NCBI GenBank assembly: GCA_050741255.1
Contig: JBOIEQ010000095.1
Location: forward strand, 1-16,757
Length of the DNA stretch: 16,757 nucleotides
Source: CAZXNF01 sp050741255
GTDB taxonomy: Bacteria; Pseudomonadota; Gammaproteobacteria; Burkholderiales; SG8-41
Reading direction: 5' to 3'
Made by a program: the position numbers and the translations under genes. Shown here piece after piece: positions 1-5,981 of the stretch (within the stretch, counting starts at the first letter, position 1; the number at the start of each line of letters is the position of its first letter). Under the pieces are notes generated by a model, which saw nothing but the letters and a program-made list of their open reading frames with translations, did not search any database and was not told the DNA's origin.

Positions 1-295
1 GGGTGTAGCCGTCGGGATTCGCCTTGGCCACCACGGCGGATCCGGTATTGCCGGCGGCCCCCGGACGGTTATCGACGATCACCCGCTGCTTGAGCGACTC
101 CTGGAAATGCTCGGCCAGCATGCGGGCCAGGACATCGGCCGCCCCGCCCGCGGGCCACGGCACCACCATGCGGATCGGCTTGTTGGGGTAGGTCGCGACA
201 TCGATGATGTCAGGGCTCGCCGACGCGGCGAGCGCCAGCCCTGGCGCGGAGCAGCCGCAGGCGCAGAATTTCAGGGCGAGAAGAATTCTGATCAT
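1..295 (-). CDS. Bug/TctC-family tripartite tricarboxylate transporter substrate receptor, N-terminal part
   Basis: Periplasmic solute-binding receptor of the Bug (TctC) family; known members bind carboxylates or other small polar solutes. Only about 98 N-terminal residues are in the window and the gene runs off the left edge. It starts at an ATG at 293-295 with a hydrophobic, cysteine-containing signal sequence (MIRILLALKF...) and a plausible cleavage near ALA-AS. The family hallmarks follow: YPNKPIRMVVPWPAGGAADV, then VIVDNRPGAAGNTGS, then NPDGYT. I see no TctA/TctB membrane partner here, as is usual for orphan Bug receptors. The ribosome binding site is weak. A GTAGGAC-N6-CGAC motif reads toward this gene 68 nt upstream (364-380), suggesting control shared with other genes in the window. 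The family call is firm; the ligand is unknown. Confidence 0.9.
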   Translation of the reverse strand, partial: MIRILLALKFCACGCSAPGLALAASASPDIIDVATYPNKPIRMVVPWPAGGAADVLARMLAEHFQESLKQRVIVDNRPGAAGNTGSAVVAKANPDGYT

Positions 296-363
296 GGGTG
301 AAAACGGGCCGGGCAGGACCTGCAACGAACGCCGGGAAGCGCTCAGGGGAACGATTGTCCCCG

Positions 364-380
364 GTCGGCGACTGTCCTAC
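364..380 (-). promoter_or_regulatory. GTAGGAC-N6-CGAC motif upstream of the Bug receptor gene
   Basis: Read on the minus strand this is GTAGGAC AGTCGC CGAC. It ends 68 nt before the start codon of the Bug receptor and reads in the same direction. Three other close copies lie at 2560-2575, 3353-3369 and 5842-5857, each upstream of a gene and pointing at it. The role as an operator is inferred from this repetition; the binding protein is unknown. Confidence 0.5.
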
Positions 381-406
381 AAGCGCGGTGACGCGCCGGC
401 TTCGCG

Positions 407-1189
407 TCAGGGTGAAGGTGGCGTCGGCCCGCCGTTCGCGTCCGTATGGGTGCCGCTGCCGGGCGGCTCCTCCAGTCCCAGAAACTGGTCGAAAGCCCGC
501 CGGATGATGGGATAACACTCGCAGGCCGCCGCTTCCATCCGGTCGCGGTCGAGCAGCGTGATCCGTCCGCGTCCCGCCCGGATCAGGCCCGCTTTCTGCA
601 ACACCCCCACGACCAGCGTGACCGCCGGTCGCCGCGCACCGATCATGCCGGCGAGGATCTCCTGCGTGAGCCGCAGTTCGTCGGTCTGCGAACGGTCATG
701 GGCCATCAGCAGCCAGCGGCACAGGCGTTCCTCCACGGTATGAAAGCGCCCGCAGGCGCTCGACTGCGCGAGCTGCATGAGCGCGGTGTAGGTGTAGCGG
801 AACAGGATGCCGTGGATGGCGCTGAACCGCGCGAACTCCTGCTTGAACTGCCGCGCCTTGATGCGGATCGCCTCGCCCGGCAATTCCACCTCGACCGCAT
901 AGGGGGACGATTCATAGCCGAGAATTTCCGGGATTCCCACCATGCCTTCCCAGCCGACGACACCGACCTCCACCCGCTCGCCCTCGCTGGTGGTCGCGAT
1001 CCACGACAGCATGGCGGTCGTGGGGAAATAGACGTGCTCGATCGGCTCGTCGTGCCGGTAGATGATCTGCTCGGGTTCGAGCCGGACGGTTTCGAAGCCG
1101 CAGTCGCGACAGAGCAGGTCGTAATCCGCCCGCGCCAGCTTGTTCAACAGATAATTACCCGTGGGATCCAGGGGTGTCGCCTTACCCAT
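407..1189 (-). CDS. Crp/Fnr-family transcriptional regulator
   Basis: DNA-binding regulator of 260 aa. Residues about 20-135 form the cyclic-nucleotide-binding-type beta barrel, with the signature VGVVGWEGMVGIPE at about 76-88. A long dimer helix covers about 135-165 (ALMQLAQSS...VEERLCRWLL). The winged helix-turn-helix lies at about 174-212 (LTQEILAGMIGARRPAV, then LQKAGLI). The N-terminus has only a CxxC pair at 27/30, not the four-cysteine iron-sulfur cluster of FNR, so oxygen sensing by such a cluster is unlikely. The C-terminal tail (241-260) is Pro/Gly-rich and probably disordered. The start at 1189 follows a good Shine-Dalgarno (GGGAGAG). A degenerate copy of the shared GTAGG...TGAC motif lies 57 nt upstream, compatible with autoregulation. 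The effector ligand is unknown. Confidence 0.92.
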   Translation of the reverse strand: MGKATPLDPTGNYLLNKLARADYDLLCRDCGFETVRLEPEQIIYRHDEPIEHVYFPTTAMLSWIATTSEGERVEVGVVGWEGMVGIPEILGYESSPYAVEVELPGEAIRIKARQFKQEFARFSAIHGILFRYTYTALMQLAQSSACGRFHTVEERLCRWLLMAHDRSQTDELRLTQEILAGMIGARRPAVTLVVGVLQKAGLIRAGRGRITLLDRDRMEAAACECYPIIRRAFDQFLGLEEPPGSGTHTDANGGPTPPSP

Positions 1190-1246
1190 TTCACTCTCCC
1201 TGTTGTCGTTGTGTTCGCCGGCAAACAGACGCCGCGGACCGCGTGT

Positions 1247-1262
1247 GTCAGCTTCCGCCTAC
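1247..1262 (-). promoter_or_regulatory. Degenerate GTAGG-N7-TGAC site upstream of the Crp/Fnr gene
   Basis: On the minus strand this reads GTAGGCGGAAGCTGAC. It matches the 16-nt form of the shared motif except that AC after GTAGG is replaced by CG. It lies 57 nt upstream of the Crp/Fnr start codon and points toward it. It would be an autoregulatory site if this regulator binds the motif. That is inference and the match is imperfect. Confidence 0.3.
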
Positions 1263-1305
1263 AGTGCCCTGCCATGCACCCGCAGCCGCCTGCAACGCCA
1301 CCTCC

Positions 1306-1575
1306 ATGCCTATGCTCAACTGCAAAACCCATCTCGACGCCATGCGCGCCCTGGGCCCGGAACTCGCGGTCCTGCCTCCGGAAACCCGCCGCTTCGTGGC
1401 CCGCCTGCTGCAGGACGATATCGATTTGCTGAGCGTGGTCGCGGTGGGGGCGCGCTCGACAACCGCGCCCGACGCCGTGGAATGCCTGCGCGGCGTGGTC
1501 GCGCACCTGATCCAGGTCAAGGTCGAGTTGCTCGGCCCCATCGTGTTCGACGAGGCCGGCGGCGGCACAGACTAA
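1306..1575 (+). CDS. Small hypothetical protein (89 aa)
   Basis: I do not recognise this protein. The chosen start is the ATG at 1306 (MPMLNCKTHLDAMRALGPEL); a second in-frame ATG lies at 1312. No clear Shine-Dalgarno precedes either, so the start is uncertain. The frame is open further upstream, but that part has a non-natural composition and would run through the promoter region of the Crp/Fnr gene. The protein looks soluble, mostly helical and acidic (LPPETRRFVARLLQDDIDLL), with no signal peptide. It is transcribed divergently from the Crp/Fnr gene. Its stop codon interlocks with that of the convergent transglutaminase gene within CTAA at 1572-1575. Confidence 0.55.
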   Translation: MPMLNCKTHLDAMRALGPELAVLPPETRRFVARLLQDDIDLLSVVAVGARSTTAPDAVECLRGVVAHLIQVKVELLGPIVFDEAGGGTD

Positions 1576-2480
1576 GCCGCGGCCTGATACAGCCGTTCGC
1601 GGGAGGCTGGCGCACGCCAACGCAAGCCGTCCTCGAAGCGGGCGGTGGAGACCGCCAGCGACGGGTCGTCGACCACCGGACCGCTGAGCGGCCGGATGTC
1701 CAGTTGCATGCCGACGAAGCGTGTCGGGCCGAACAAGGTGGCGAACGCGCAGTCGGCGGCGTCCCGCCCGGTGCCGATACGGACCAGACCGTTGCGTGGC
1801 GCGAGCCGGGTCGCGTCGAAGATCCACCAGCGATCGCCGAGGAAGGCCTCGACATACGCGTGGAAATCGGTCGGCCCGTAGCTGGGATCGACGCCGTAGT
1901 CGTAACCGGTGACGAAGCGGGCGGGCACGTTCAGCGCGCGCAGCAGGGAGATCGTCACATGCGCGAAGTCGCGGCAGACCCCCGCACCCTGATCGAGCGC
2001 ATCGAGCGCGGAGGTCGTCCAGTTCGTGGTGCCCGGCGCAAACCGCATGCGGCCGTGCACCCATGCGCACACCGCCTCCACGCGCGCGTAACCGGGCGGC
2101 CAGTGGCCGAACTCCCGCACCGCCAGTTCATACATGCGGTCGGACGGACAATAACGGCTCGGCGAAAGGAACGTCAGCGTCTCCACCGGCAACTCCGCCA
2201 GCGTCAACTCGTGTAGCCGCGCCGGATCCGCGGTCGCATGCAACACGCCGAGGGTCGACTGGTAGCGGAGCTTCACGCTCCCCGCCGTCGCCCGCGCCCG
2301 GACCAGGCGGCTGCCGAACAGCGGCTCGACATGTTCGGTGTACGCGGGGACCCCGTCGATCCACAAGGCCTCGTGCTGAATGCGCTGCTGCGCGGTACTG
2401 ACGGACTGTACGTTGAAGACAAACTCCGTCGGGCCCTGCACGGCATATTCCAGTTCACAGGCGATTTCGAAAACGGTCAT
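1572..2480 (-). CDS. Transglutaminase-like cysteine protease-fold protein
   Basis: A 302-aa protein of the bacterial transglutaminase-like superfamily. Residues about 1-105 form the N-terminal beta domain typical of bacterial members (MTVFEIACELEY..., ending LTFLSPSRYCPSD). The catalytic core carries the Cys-His-Asp triad: C169 in GAGVCRDFAHV, H207 in TDFHAYVEAF and D222 in WWIFDATR. Members are usually proteases or amidases rather than true cross-linking enzymes; the substrate cannot be read from sequence. No signal peptide is visible, so it is probably cytoplasmic. The start at 2480 is set by GGAG about 8 nt upstream and by family length. The frame stays open far upstream, but only as antisense to the two response regulators. 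It is divergent from the NarL-type regulator across a 198-nt region. Confidence 0.9.
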   Translation of the reverse strand: MTVFEIACELEYAVQGPTEFVFNVQSVSTAQQRIQHEALWIDGVPAYTEHVEPLFGSRLVRARATAGSVKLRYQSTLGVLHATADPARLHELTLAELPVETLTFLSPSRYCPSDRMYELAVREFGHWPPGYARVEAVCAWVHGRMRFAPGTTNWTTSALDALDQGAGVCRDFAHVTISLLRALNVPARFVTGYDYGVDPSYGPTDFHAYVEAFLGDRWWIFDATRLAPRNGLVRIGTGRDAADCAFATLFGPTRFVGMQLDIRPLSGPVVDDPSLAVSTARFEDGLRWRAPASRERLYQAAA

Positions 2481-2559
2481 GGTGCAGCTCCATGGGCGGG
2501 GATGACGCAGTGTAGGGAGCGGCGACCCGGCGCAAAGTCGGCTCCCCCCGGTGCGGGAC

Positions 2560-2575
2560 GTAGGACATATCTGAC
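2560..2575 (+). promoter_or_regulatory. GTAGGAC-N5-TGAC motif upstream of the NarL-type regulator
   Basis: The sequence is GTAGGAC ATATC TGAC. It lies in the divergent region between the transglutaminase and response regulator genes, 103 nt before the regulator's ATG and pointing toward it. A weaker look-alike (GTAGGGAGCGGCGAC) lies just upstream at 2512-2526. The operator role is inferred from repetition at three other loci. Confidence 0.5.
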
Positions 2576-2678
2576 GGTATGGCCGCGCGGGCTCGGTTAG
2601 CATCCTTCCTCCATGCGGGCCGCCACCGGTCCGCCGACGCTTCGATCGCATTCCAGCATTCCAGGAGAGCCGCCACCC

Positions 2679-3326
2679 ATGTCCATGCAACCGACGATCC
2701 GCATCCTGATTGCCGACGACCACGACATCGTGCGCGCCGGCTTCGCCCAGTTCATCACCGATCAGGGCGACATGCAGGTCGCGGGCGAAGCCGCCACCGG
2801 GGATGAAGTCATCGCCAAGGTGCGCAGCGAGGATTTCGACGTCGTGCTGCTCGACATCTCCATGCCGCAGAAGAACGGCATCGATTGTCTGCGCATCATC
2901 CGCCAGTCGAAGCCCGCGCTGCCCATCCTCATCCTGAGCGGTTACCCCGAGGAGCATTACGCGGTCAACATGCTGCGCTCCGGCGCCAATGGCTACATCT
3001 CGAAGAACGCGCCGCCCGAAGAACTCATTCGGGCGATCCGCATCGTGGCGCGCGGCAAGCGCTACCTGAGCGAAACCGCCGCCGACCTCGTCTCCGCCGA
3101 ACTCGACCGGCCGACCGACAAGAAACTGCACGAGATGCTCTCGGAGCGGGAGTTCCAGATTTTCCGCAAGCTGGCCGCGGGCCAGAGCCCCACGCAGATC
3201 GCCAACGAGCTGAATCTGAGCGTGAAGACGGTCAGCACCTACCGGTCGCGGGTCCTGGAGAAGATGAACCTCAAGACCAATGCCGACCTGACCTATTATG
3301 CAATCAAAAACTCCCTCCTGGACTGA
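2679..3326 (+). CDS. NarL/FixJ-family two-component response regulator
   Basis: A 215-aa phosphorylation-controlled transcription factor. The receiver domain spans about 5-125, with acidic pocket D13/D14 (LIADDHD), phosphoacceptor D59 (VVLLDISMP), switch S87 (LILSGYP) and K109 (GYISKNAPPEEL). A LuxR-type helix-turn-helix spans about 150-210 (LSEREFQIFRKLAAGQS, then LSVKTVSTYRSRVLEKM). The length is normal for the family. The start at 2679 is set by AGGAG 11 nt upstream; a second in-frame ATG follows at 2685. No histidine kinase is encoded in the window, so the partner is unknown. A GTAGGAC motif lies 103 nt upstream. A receiver-only gene follows with its own copy of that motif. Confidence 0.95.
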   Translation: MSMQPTIRILIADDHDIVRAGFAQFITDQGDMQVAGEAATGDEVIAKVRSEDFDVVLLDISMPQKNGIDCLRIIRQSKPALPILILSGYPEEHYAVNMLRSGANGYISKNAPPEELIRAIRIVARGKRYLSETAADLVSAELDRPTDKKLHEMLSEREFQIFRKLAAGQSPTQIANELNLSVKTVSTYRSRVLEKMNLKTNADLTYYAIKNSLLD

Positions 3327-3327
3327 G

Positions 3328-3343
3328 CGGGCAGGTCCGCCCG
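3328..3343 (+). terminator. Hairpin after the NarL-type regulator, possible terminator
   Basis: CGGGC at 3328-3332 and GCCCG at 3339-3343 form a 5-bp stem with a 6-nt loop, starting 1 nt after the stop codon. No T-run follows, so intrinsic termination is doubtful. It could be a weak or attenuating hairpin. Confidence 0.25.
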
Positions 3344-3352
3344 TAGGTGTCT

Positions 3353-3369
3353 GTAGGACAAACACTGAC
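3353..3369 (+). promoter_or_regulatory. GTAGGAC-N6-TGAC motif upstream of the receiver-only protein
   Basis: The sequence is GTAGGAC AAACAC TGAC. It lies between the two response regulator genes, 93 nt before the chosen ATG of the second, and points toward it. A partial GTAGG precedes it at 3343-3347. Its presence suggests the second regulator has its own promoter. The operator role is inferred. Confidence 0.5.
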
Positions 3370-3462
3370 TGCGAGCGGCCGGCGGCAATGGCATCGTTCA
3401 ACGCACCAACACAGCCAATAATGTCCTGGGAGAGCGCAGTTGGATTCAAAAAAGACAAGCCG

Positions 3463-3873
3463 ATGCCGATGGAGTCCCCGTACCGGGTTTTTCTAGTCGA
3501 GGACTCGCCCGCGATCCGCGAAACGCTTGCCCAGTCGCTGGAATCCTCCGGACTGCTCAAGATCGTCGGTCATGCCGAAACCGTCGACGACGCGTGGCAG
3601 GGGCTGCTGGCCACCCCTGCCGATGCCGTCATCGTCGACCTGCACCTGCGCAGCGGCACCGGCTTCGATCTCCTGACCCGGTTGCAGGCGGCGCCCGGCC
3701 TCGCCCACCTGGTCAAACTCGTGCTCACCAACTACGCGGCGAAGACCTTCCGCGACCGTTGTCTGCTGCTGGGCGCGAATTACTTTTTCGACAAGTCGCT
3801 GGAATTCGACAACGTCATCGAGGTGCTCCACGCGCTGGCCGAGGGCCGGAAAGGCCAGCCCGTCACCGCGTAG
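3463..3873 (+). CDS. Stand-alone receiver-domain (CheY-like) response regulator
   Basis: A single-domain receiver protein of 136 aa with no output domain. The phosphorylation site is intact: E13/D14 (FLVEDSPAIRE), phosphoacceptor D59 (AVIVDLHLRSGTG), T89 (LVLTNYA) and K111 (YFFDKSLEF). Such proteins act by protein-protein contact or as phosphate shuttles. The start is uncertain. ATGs at 3463 and 3469 fit the domain boundary, and an in-frame ATG at 3421 would add 14 residues. None has a clear Shine-Dalgarno. A further extension overlapping the preceding gene is unlikely because it would read through the motif-bearing spacer. It may work with the NarL-type regulator just upstream; no kinase is visible in the window. 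Confidence 0.88.
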   Translation: MPMESPYRVFLVEDSPAIRETLAQSLESSGLLKIVGHAETVDDAWQGLLATPADAVIVDLHLRSGTGFDLLTRLQAAPGLAHLVKLVLTNYAAKTFRDRCLLLGANYFFDKSLEFDNVIEVLHALAEGRKGQPVTA

Positions 3874-3885
3874 GCTGCGGCCGGG

Positions 3886-4272
3886 CTACTCGATGAGCCA
3901 CTGGTGGCTGCAGTGCCTGCAGCGCAGCTTCAGCCAGCCCTCTTCACTGCCTTCCCGCTGGCCGCCGGCATCCAGCATCTCGGCGGCGCCGGTGCCGCAG
4001 GCTTCGCAGCGCCGGTGCGAGGCCACATGCTCGGCGTACGCCAGCATCAGCAGGTAGCGGCGGAACGCCCCGAAGCAGACCATGCCGGCGAAGACGCTCA
4101 CCCCCAGCGCGCCGAACAGCCGCCAGCCGGCCGAGCCGCCGACCTGTTCCACGCCGGCGAACAGTGCGACCAGGCTCAGGAAACCCGTCACCAGGTAGGC
4201 GTGGCTCTCGAGCAACTGGCGCTCGTACCAGCGCCGGAAACCGAGGGTGCGGATGCGGGCGACGGAAGGCAT
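3886..4272 (-). CDS. Small membrane protein with C-terminal zinc-ribbon-like motif
   Basis: I do not recognise a named family for this 128-aa protein. A basic N-terminus is followed by two predicted membrane helices, about 26-44 (YLVTGFLSLVALFAGVE) and 52-70 (LFGALGVSVFAGMVCFGAF). A soluble tail carries two CxxC pairs, C89/C92 (RRCEACGTG) and C118/C121 (LRCRHCSHQW), 25 residues apart, which would suit one zinc ion. It is the last gene of the minus-strand operon, 19 nt after the hydrolase gene. It is convergent with the receiver gene, 12 nt away. The hairpin with both termini on one side of the membrane and a zinc-binding tail suggest an adaptor or sensor, but that is guesswork. Confidence 0.75.
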   Translation of the reverse strand: MPSVARIRTLGFRRWYERQLLESHAYLVTGFLSLVALFAGVEQVGGSAGWRLFGALGVSVFAGMVCFGAFRRYLLMLAYAEHVASHRRCEACGTGAAEMLDAGGQREGSEEGWLKLRCRHCSHQWLIE

Positions 4273-4291
4273 GGGAAGCGCGCGGGCCCGG

Positions 4292-4888
4292 CTAGCGCGG
4301 GCGGCGGCTGTAGGCCTTGTCGAAGGCGAACTCCAGCGTGTCGTTGACCCCGCGTACGCGGTCGATAACCTTCTTCGCCCAGTCGAAATATTTCTGCTGC
4401 CGCTTCACGCTCCACTTGGCGGGGGGGGCGGCGGCGATATCGCGAAGGTTGCAGATCTTGTCGGCCAGCTTGACGAGCTTGGCCTTGCGGCTCGCGGTGC
4501 CGGCGTGCTCGATCTGCAGGCGCTTCCTTTCGGCCTTGGGCAGCGCCTTGTCGTCGGTGACCTCCAGCACGATGTCGCGGATGCGGGGCCCGAAATGCGT
4601 GCGCAGCTGGCCGGGCGTGGTGTCGGTGTCCTCGACCGTGTCGTGCAGGAGCGCCGCGCAGAGAGTCTCCGCGTCCGTGATGCCACCCTCGTTCGCCAGC
4701 ACGTTCGCCAGCGCGATCGGGTGGTTGATGTAAGGCGAGGCCTTGACGTCCTTGCGCCGCTGGTCGCGGTGCTTGTGCGCGGCGAATGCCAGCGCGTGGA
4801 GGATCAGCTCGAGATCGCTGCGCCTGGATATGGATGGACGGCGGGATGGACGGCGGGATGGTGGGCGGGATGGACGGCGACGGGCCAT
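4292..4888 (-). CDS. HD-domain phosphohydrolase, MESH1-like (putative (p)ppGpp hydrolase)
   Basis: A 198-aa HD hydrolase closely resembling animal MESH1 (HDDC3) and the hydrolase domain of SpoT. Shared blocks are FAAHKHRDQRRKD, SPYINHP, ALLHDTVEDTDTT, EVTDDKALPK, ERKRLQIEHA and AKLVKLADKICNLRD. The metal and catalytic residues are present: H56, H82-D83, E86-D87 and D143. No synthetase or TGS/ACT domain follows, so it is a hydrolase-only small alarmone hydrolase, expected to remove the 3'-pyrophosphate of (p)ppGpp in the cytoplasm. Animal MESH1 also acts on NADPH. The first about 22 residues are unusual, an Arg/Pro/Ser repeat (RRPS units) encoded by a 12-bp tandem repeat. No later ATG precedes the domain. 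The gene overlaps the 3' end of the upstream membrane-protein gene by 85 nt. Confidence 0.9.
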   Translation of the reverse strand: MARRRPSRPPSRRPSRRPSISRRSDLELILHALAFAAHKHRDQRRKDVKASPYINHPIALANVLANEGGITDAETLCAALLHDTVEDTDTTPGQLRTHFGPRIRDIVLEVTDDKALPKAERKRLQIEHAGTASRKAKLVKLADKICNLRDIAAAPPAKWSVKRQQKYFDWAKKVIDRVRGVNDTLEFAFDKAYSRRPR

Positions 4889-5535
4889 GCCGGCAGTTTA
4901 CGCGGCCCGCTCACGGCGGGCGACCACCTGCCGCGGCGGCGCGGCGACTCCGCGGGCGCAACGGCAACCTCGCCTTCCCGGGCGCCTTCCCGGGCGACCA
5001 GGCCCCGCAACAGCCAGGCACCGACCATCACCGCGGGCAGCACGCCCAGCACGCCGCCGACCACGTCCGCCATGAACGGCCGGGGCGTCAACGGCAGCAG
5101 CGCCACGAGCAGCACGGTGCCGGCGACGGTCAGGATGACGTACAGCCGGTCTTCACGGGGTGCGAAAAATGCGTAAACGGAGAGGATCCCCGCGCACAAC
5201 AGCGCCCACGCCAACAGCGAGACGAAGTTCACCTGCATGAAAACGGCCGCCCCCGACCACAACAGCAGACCCTGCGCGAGCAGCGACACGCCGCACGCGG
5301 CCACCACCCACCACAGCGCCACGGGCGGCAGCAGTGCCCGCCACGTCCACAGCCCCCAGGCAAGCAGCACGGACCAGATCGCCAGCATGCCCCCGGCGGC
5401 CCAGGCGGTGGCGCTCGCGGAGAGCGCTGCGCTGACGCCGATCGCGAGGAACACCAGGACGGCGCCGACGAGCGCGTCCTGCCACGACTGTTGCGCTTCC
5501 CGCCGCCGTTCCATCATCAGGACGCCCATGGTCAT
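4804..5535 (-). CDS. Six-helix integral membrane protein, unknown function
   Basis: A 243-aa hydrophobic protein I cannot assign. Six predicted membrane helices lie at about 21-41, 45-64, 70-91, 97-122, 130-149 and 156-179. They are short-looped and rich in Trp/Leu/Ala. No conserved catalytic motif is evident. The tail (180-243) is soluble, first charged (AREGAREGE), then Arg-rich, then a low-complexity His/Pro/Ala/Val run (VHPAHHPAVHPAVHP). That run is encoded by the same 12-bp repeat that gives the Arg/Pro/Ser N-terminus of the next gene in another frame. The start at 5535 is one of several nearby ATGs, and those at 5529, 5517 and 5514 are also possible. It lies 9 nt after the 67-aa gene and overlaps the hydrolase gene by 85 nt, so all are probably co-transcribed. 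Confidence 0.72.
   Translation of the reverse strand: MTMGVLMMERRREAQQSWQDALVGAVLVFLAIGVSAALSASATAWAAGGMLAIWSVLLAWGLWTWRALLPPVALWWVVAACGVSLLAQGLLLWSGAAVFMQVNFVSLLAWALLCAGILSVYAFFAPREDRLYVILTVAGTVLLVALLPLTPRPFMADVVGGVLGVLPAVMVGAWLLRGLVAREGAREGEVAVAPAESPRRRGRWSPAVSGPRKLPAWPVAVHPAHHPAVHPAVHPYPGAAISS
4831..4878. repeat. 12-bp tandem repeat (four units) in an overlapping coding region
   Basis: Four head-to-tail 12-nt units of the form GGGATGGACGGC cover 4831-4878. The first begins TGG and the third reads GGGATGGTGGGC. The repeat lies where two minus-strand genes overlap and is translated in both frames, as RRPS-type repeats at the start of the hydrolase and HPAV-type repeats at the end of the membrane protein. 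Because the unit is a multiple of three, copy-number change would keep both frames open. Confidence 0.85.
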
Positions 5536-5544
5536 CGCTTCTGT

Positions 5545-5748
5545 CTAGTGGCGGCGCGCGCGGCCCGCCAGCGTTACGCTATCGCTGGTCGGTTCATGCA
5601 GCCTGAACTTGCGCGGCTGCAAGCTGCGGTGCAGCCCGGACTCGAACACATCGCACGCGGCTTCCGCGTCCTCCGATTCCAGCCAGCGCGCGTCCGCGAG
5701 CTGCGGCAGCCGGCGCAGATTCTGCAGGGCTCTGCGTTGGGAATTCAT
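5545..5748 (-). CDS. Small hypothetical protein (67 aa), first gene of the hydrolase operon
   Basis: I do not recognise this protein. The start at 5748 (MNSQRRALQNLRRLPQLADA) is chosen because a strong GGAGG lies 7 nt upstream; an upstream in-frame ATG at 5778 lacks that support. The protein is soluble, Arg-rich and probably helical in its first half (ALQNLRRLPQLADARWLES), with no signal peptide. It is the first of four close-packed minus-strand genes (gaps 9 nt, -85 nt and 19 nt) leading to the MESH1-like hydrolase. A GTAGGAC motif lies 93 nt upstream. Confidence 0.65.
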   Translation of the reverse strand: MNSQRRALQNLRRLPQLADARWLESEDAEAACDVFESGLHRSLQPRKFRLHEPTSDSVTLAGRARRH

Positions 5749-5841
5749 CGTCGTCGCCTCCACGTAAGGGTTTTTCACCGGGACGCCGCCAGCATAGGCA
5801 GCCCTTAGTGGTCGCTCTGCTTGGCGCGCGCTGATACGGCT

Positions 5842-5857
5842 GTCGGCAGCGTCCTAC
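5842..5857 (-). promoter_or_regulatory. GTAGGAC-N5-CGAC motif upstream of the hydrolase operon
   Basis: Read on the minus strand this is GTAGGAC GCTGC CGAC. It lies 93 nt before the start codon of the 67-aa gene that heads the four-gene operon and points toward it. The spacing is the same as at the receiver gene. The region is shared with the divergent small membrane protein gene at 6014. Confidence 0.5.
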
Positions 5858-5981
5858 AAACAGACAGATGCCGGTCGCTTCCCGGCGTGACTTCCTGCCT
5901 GCGACGTCAGGCTTGTCTGACACCCGTTTCGTGCCCCTTCCGACCCGGCGTCACGCCGGCCGAACGCACACTGTCCCCATC

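Noticed and set aside
446..1432. 328-codon plus-strand open frame over the Crp/Fnr gene
   Set aside because: It is the complement of a clear Crp/Fnr regulator, and its translation shows no domain or natural start context.
1572..1575. Interlocked stop codons of two convergent genes within CTAA
   Set aside because: It is real but common in compact genomes. It is noted in the gene entry rather than as a finding.
2512..2526. GTAGGGAGCGGCGAC as a second site ahead of the NarL-type regulator
   Set aside because: The core GTAGGAC is altered and the spacing is one base short. It could be a weak site but is not distinct enough to list as a feature.
2481..3560. Open minus-strand frame extending the transglutaminase gene to 662 codons, antisense to both response regulators
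   Set aside because: The extension is the complement of two well-conserved receiver genes, and the transglutaminase domain begins at 2480 with its own ribosome site. Long antisense frames are common in GC-rich DNA.
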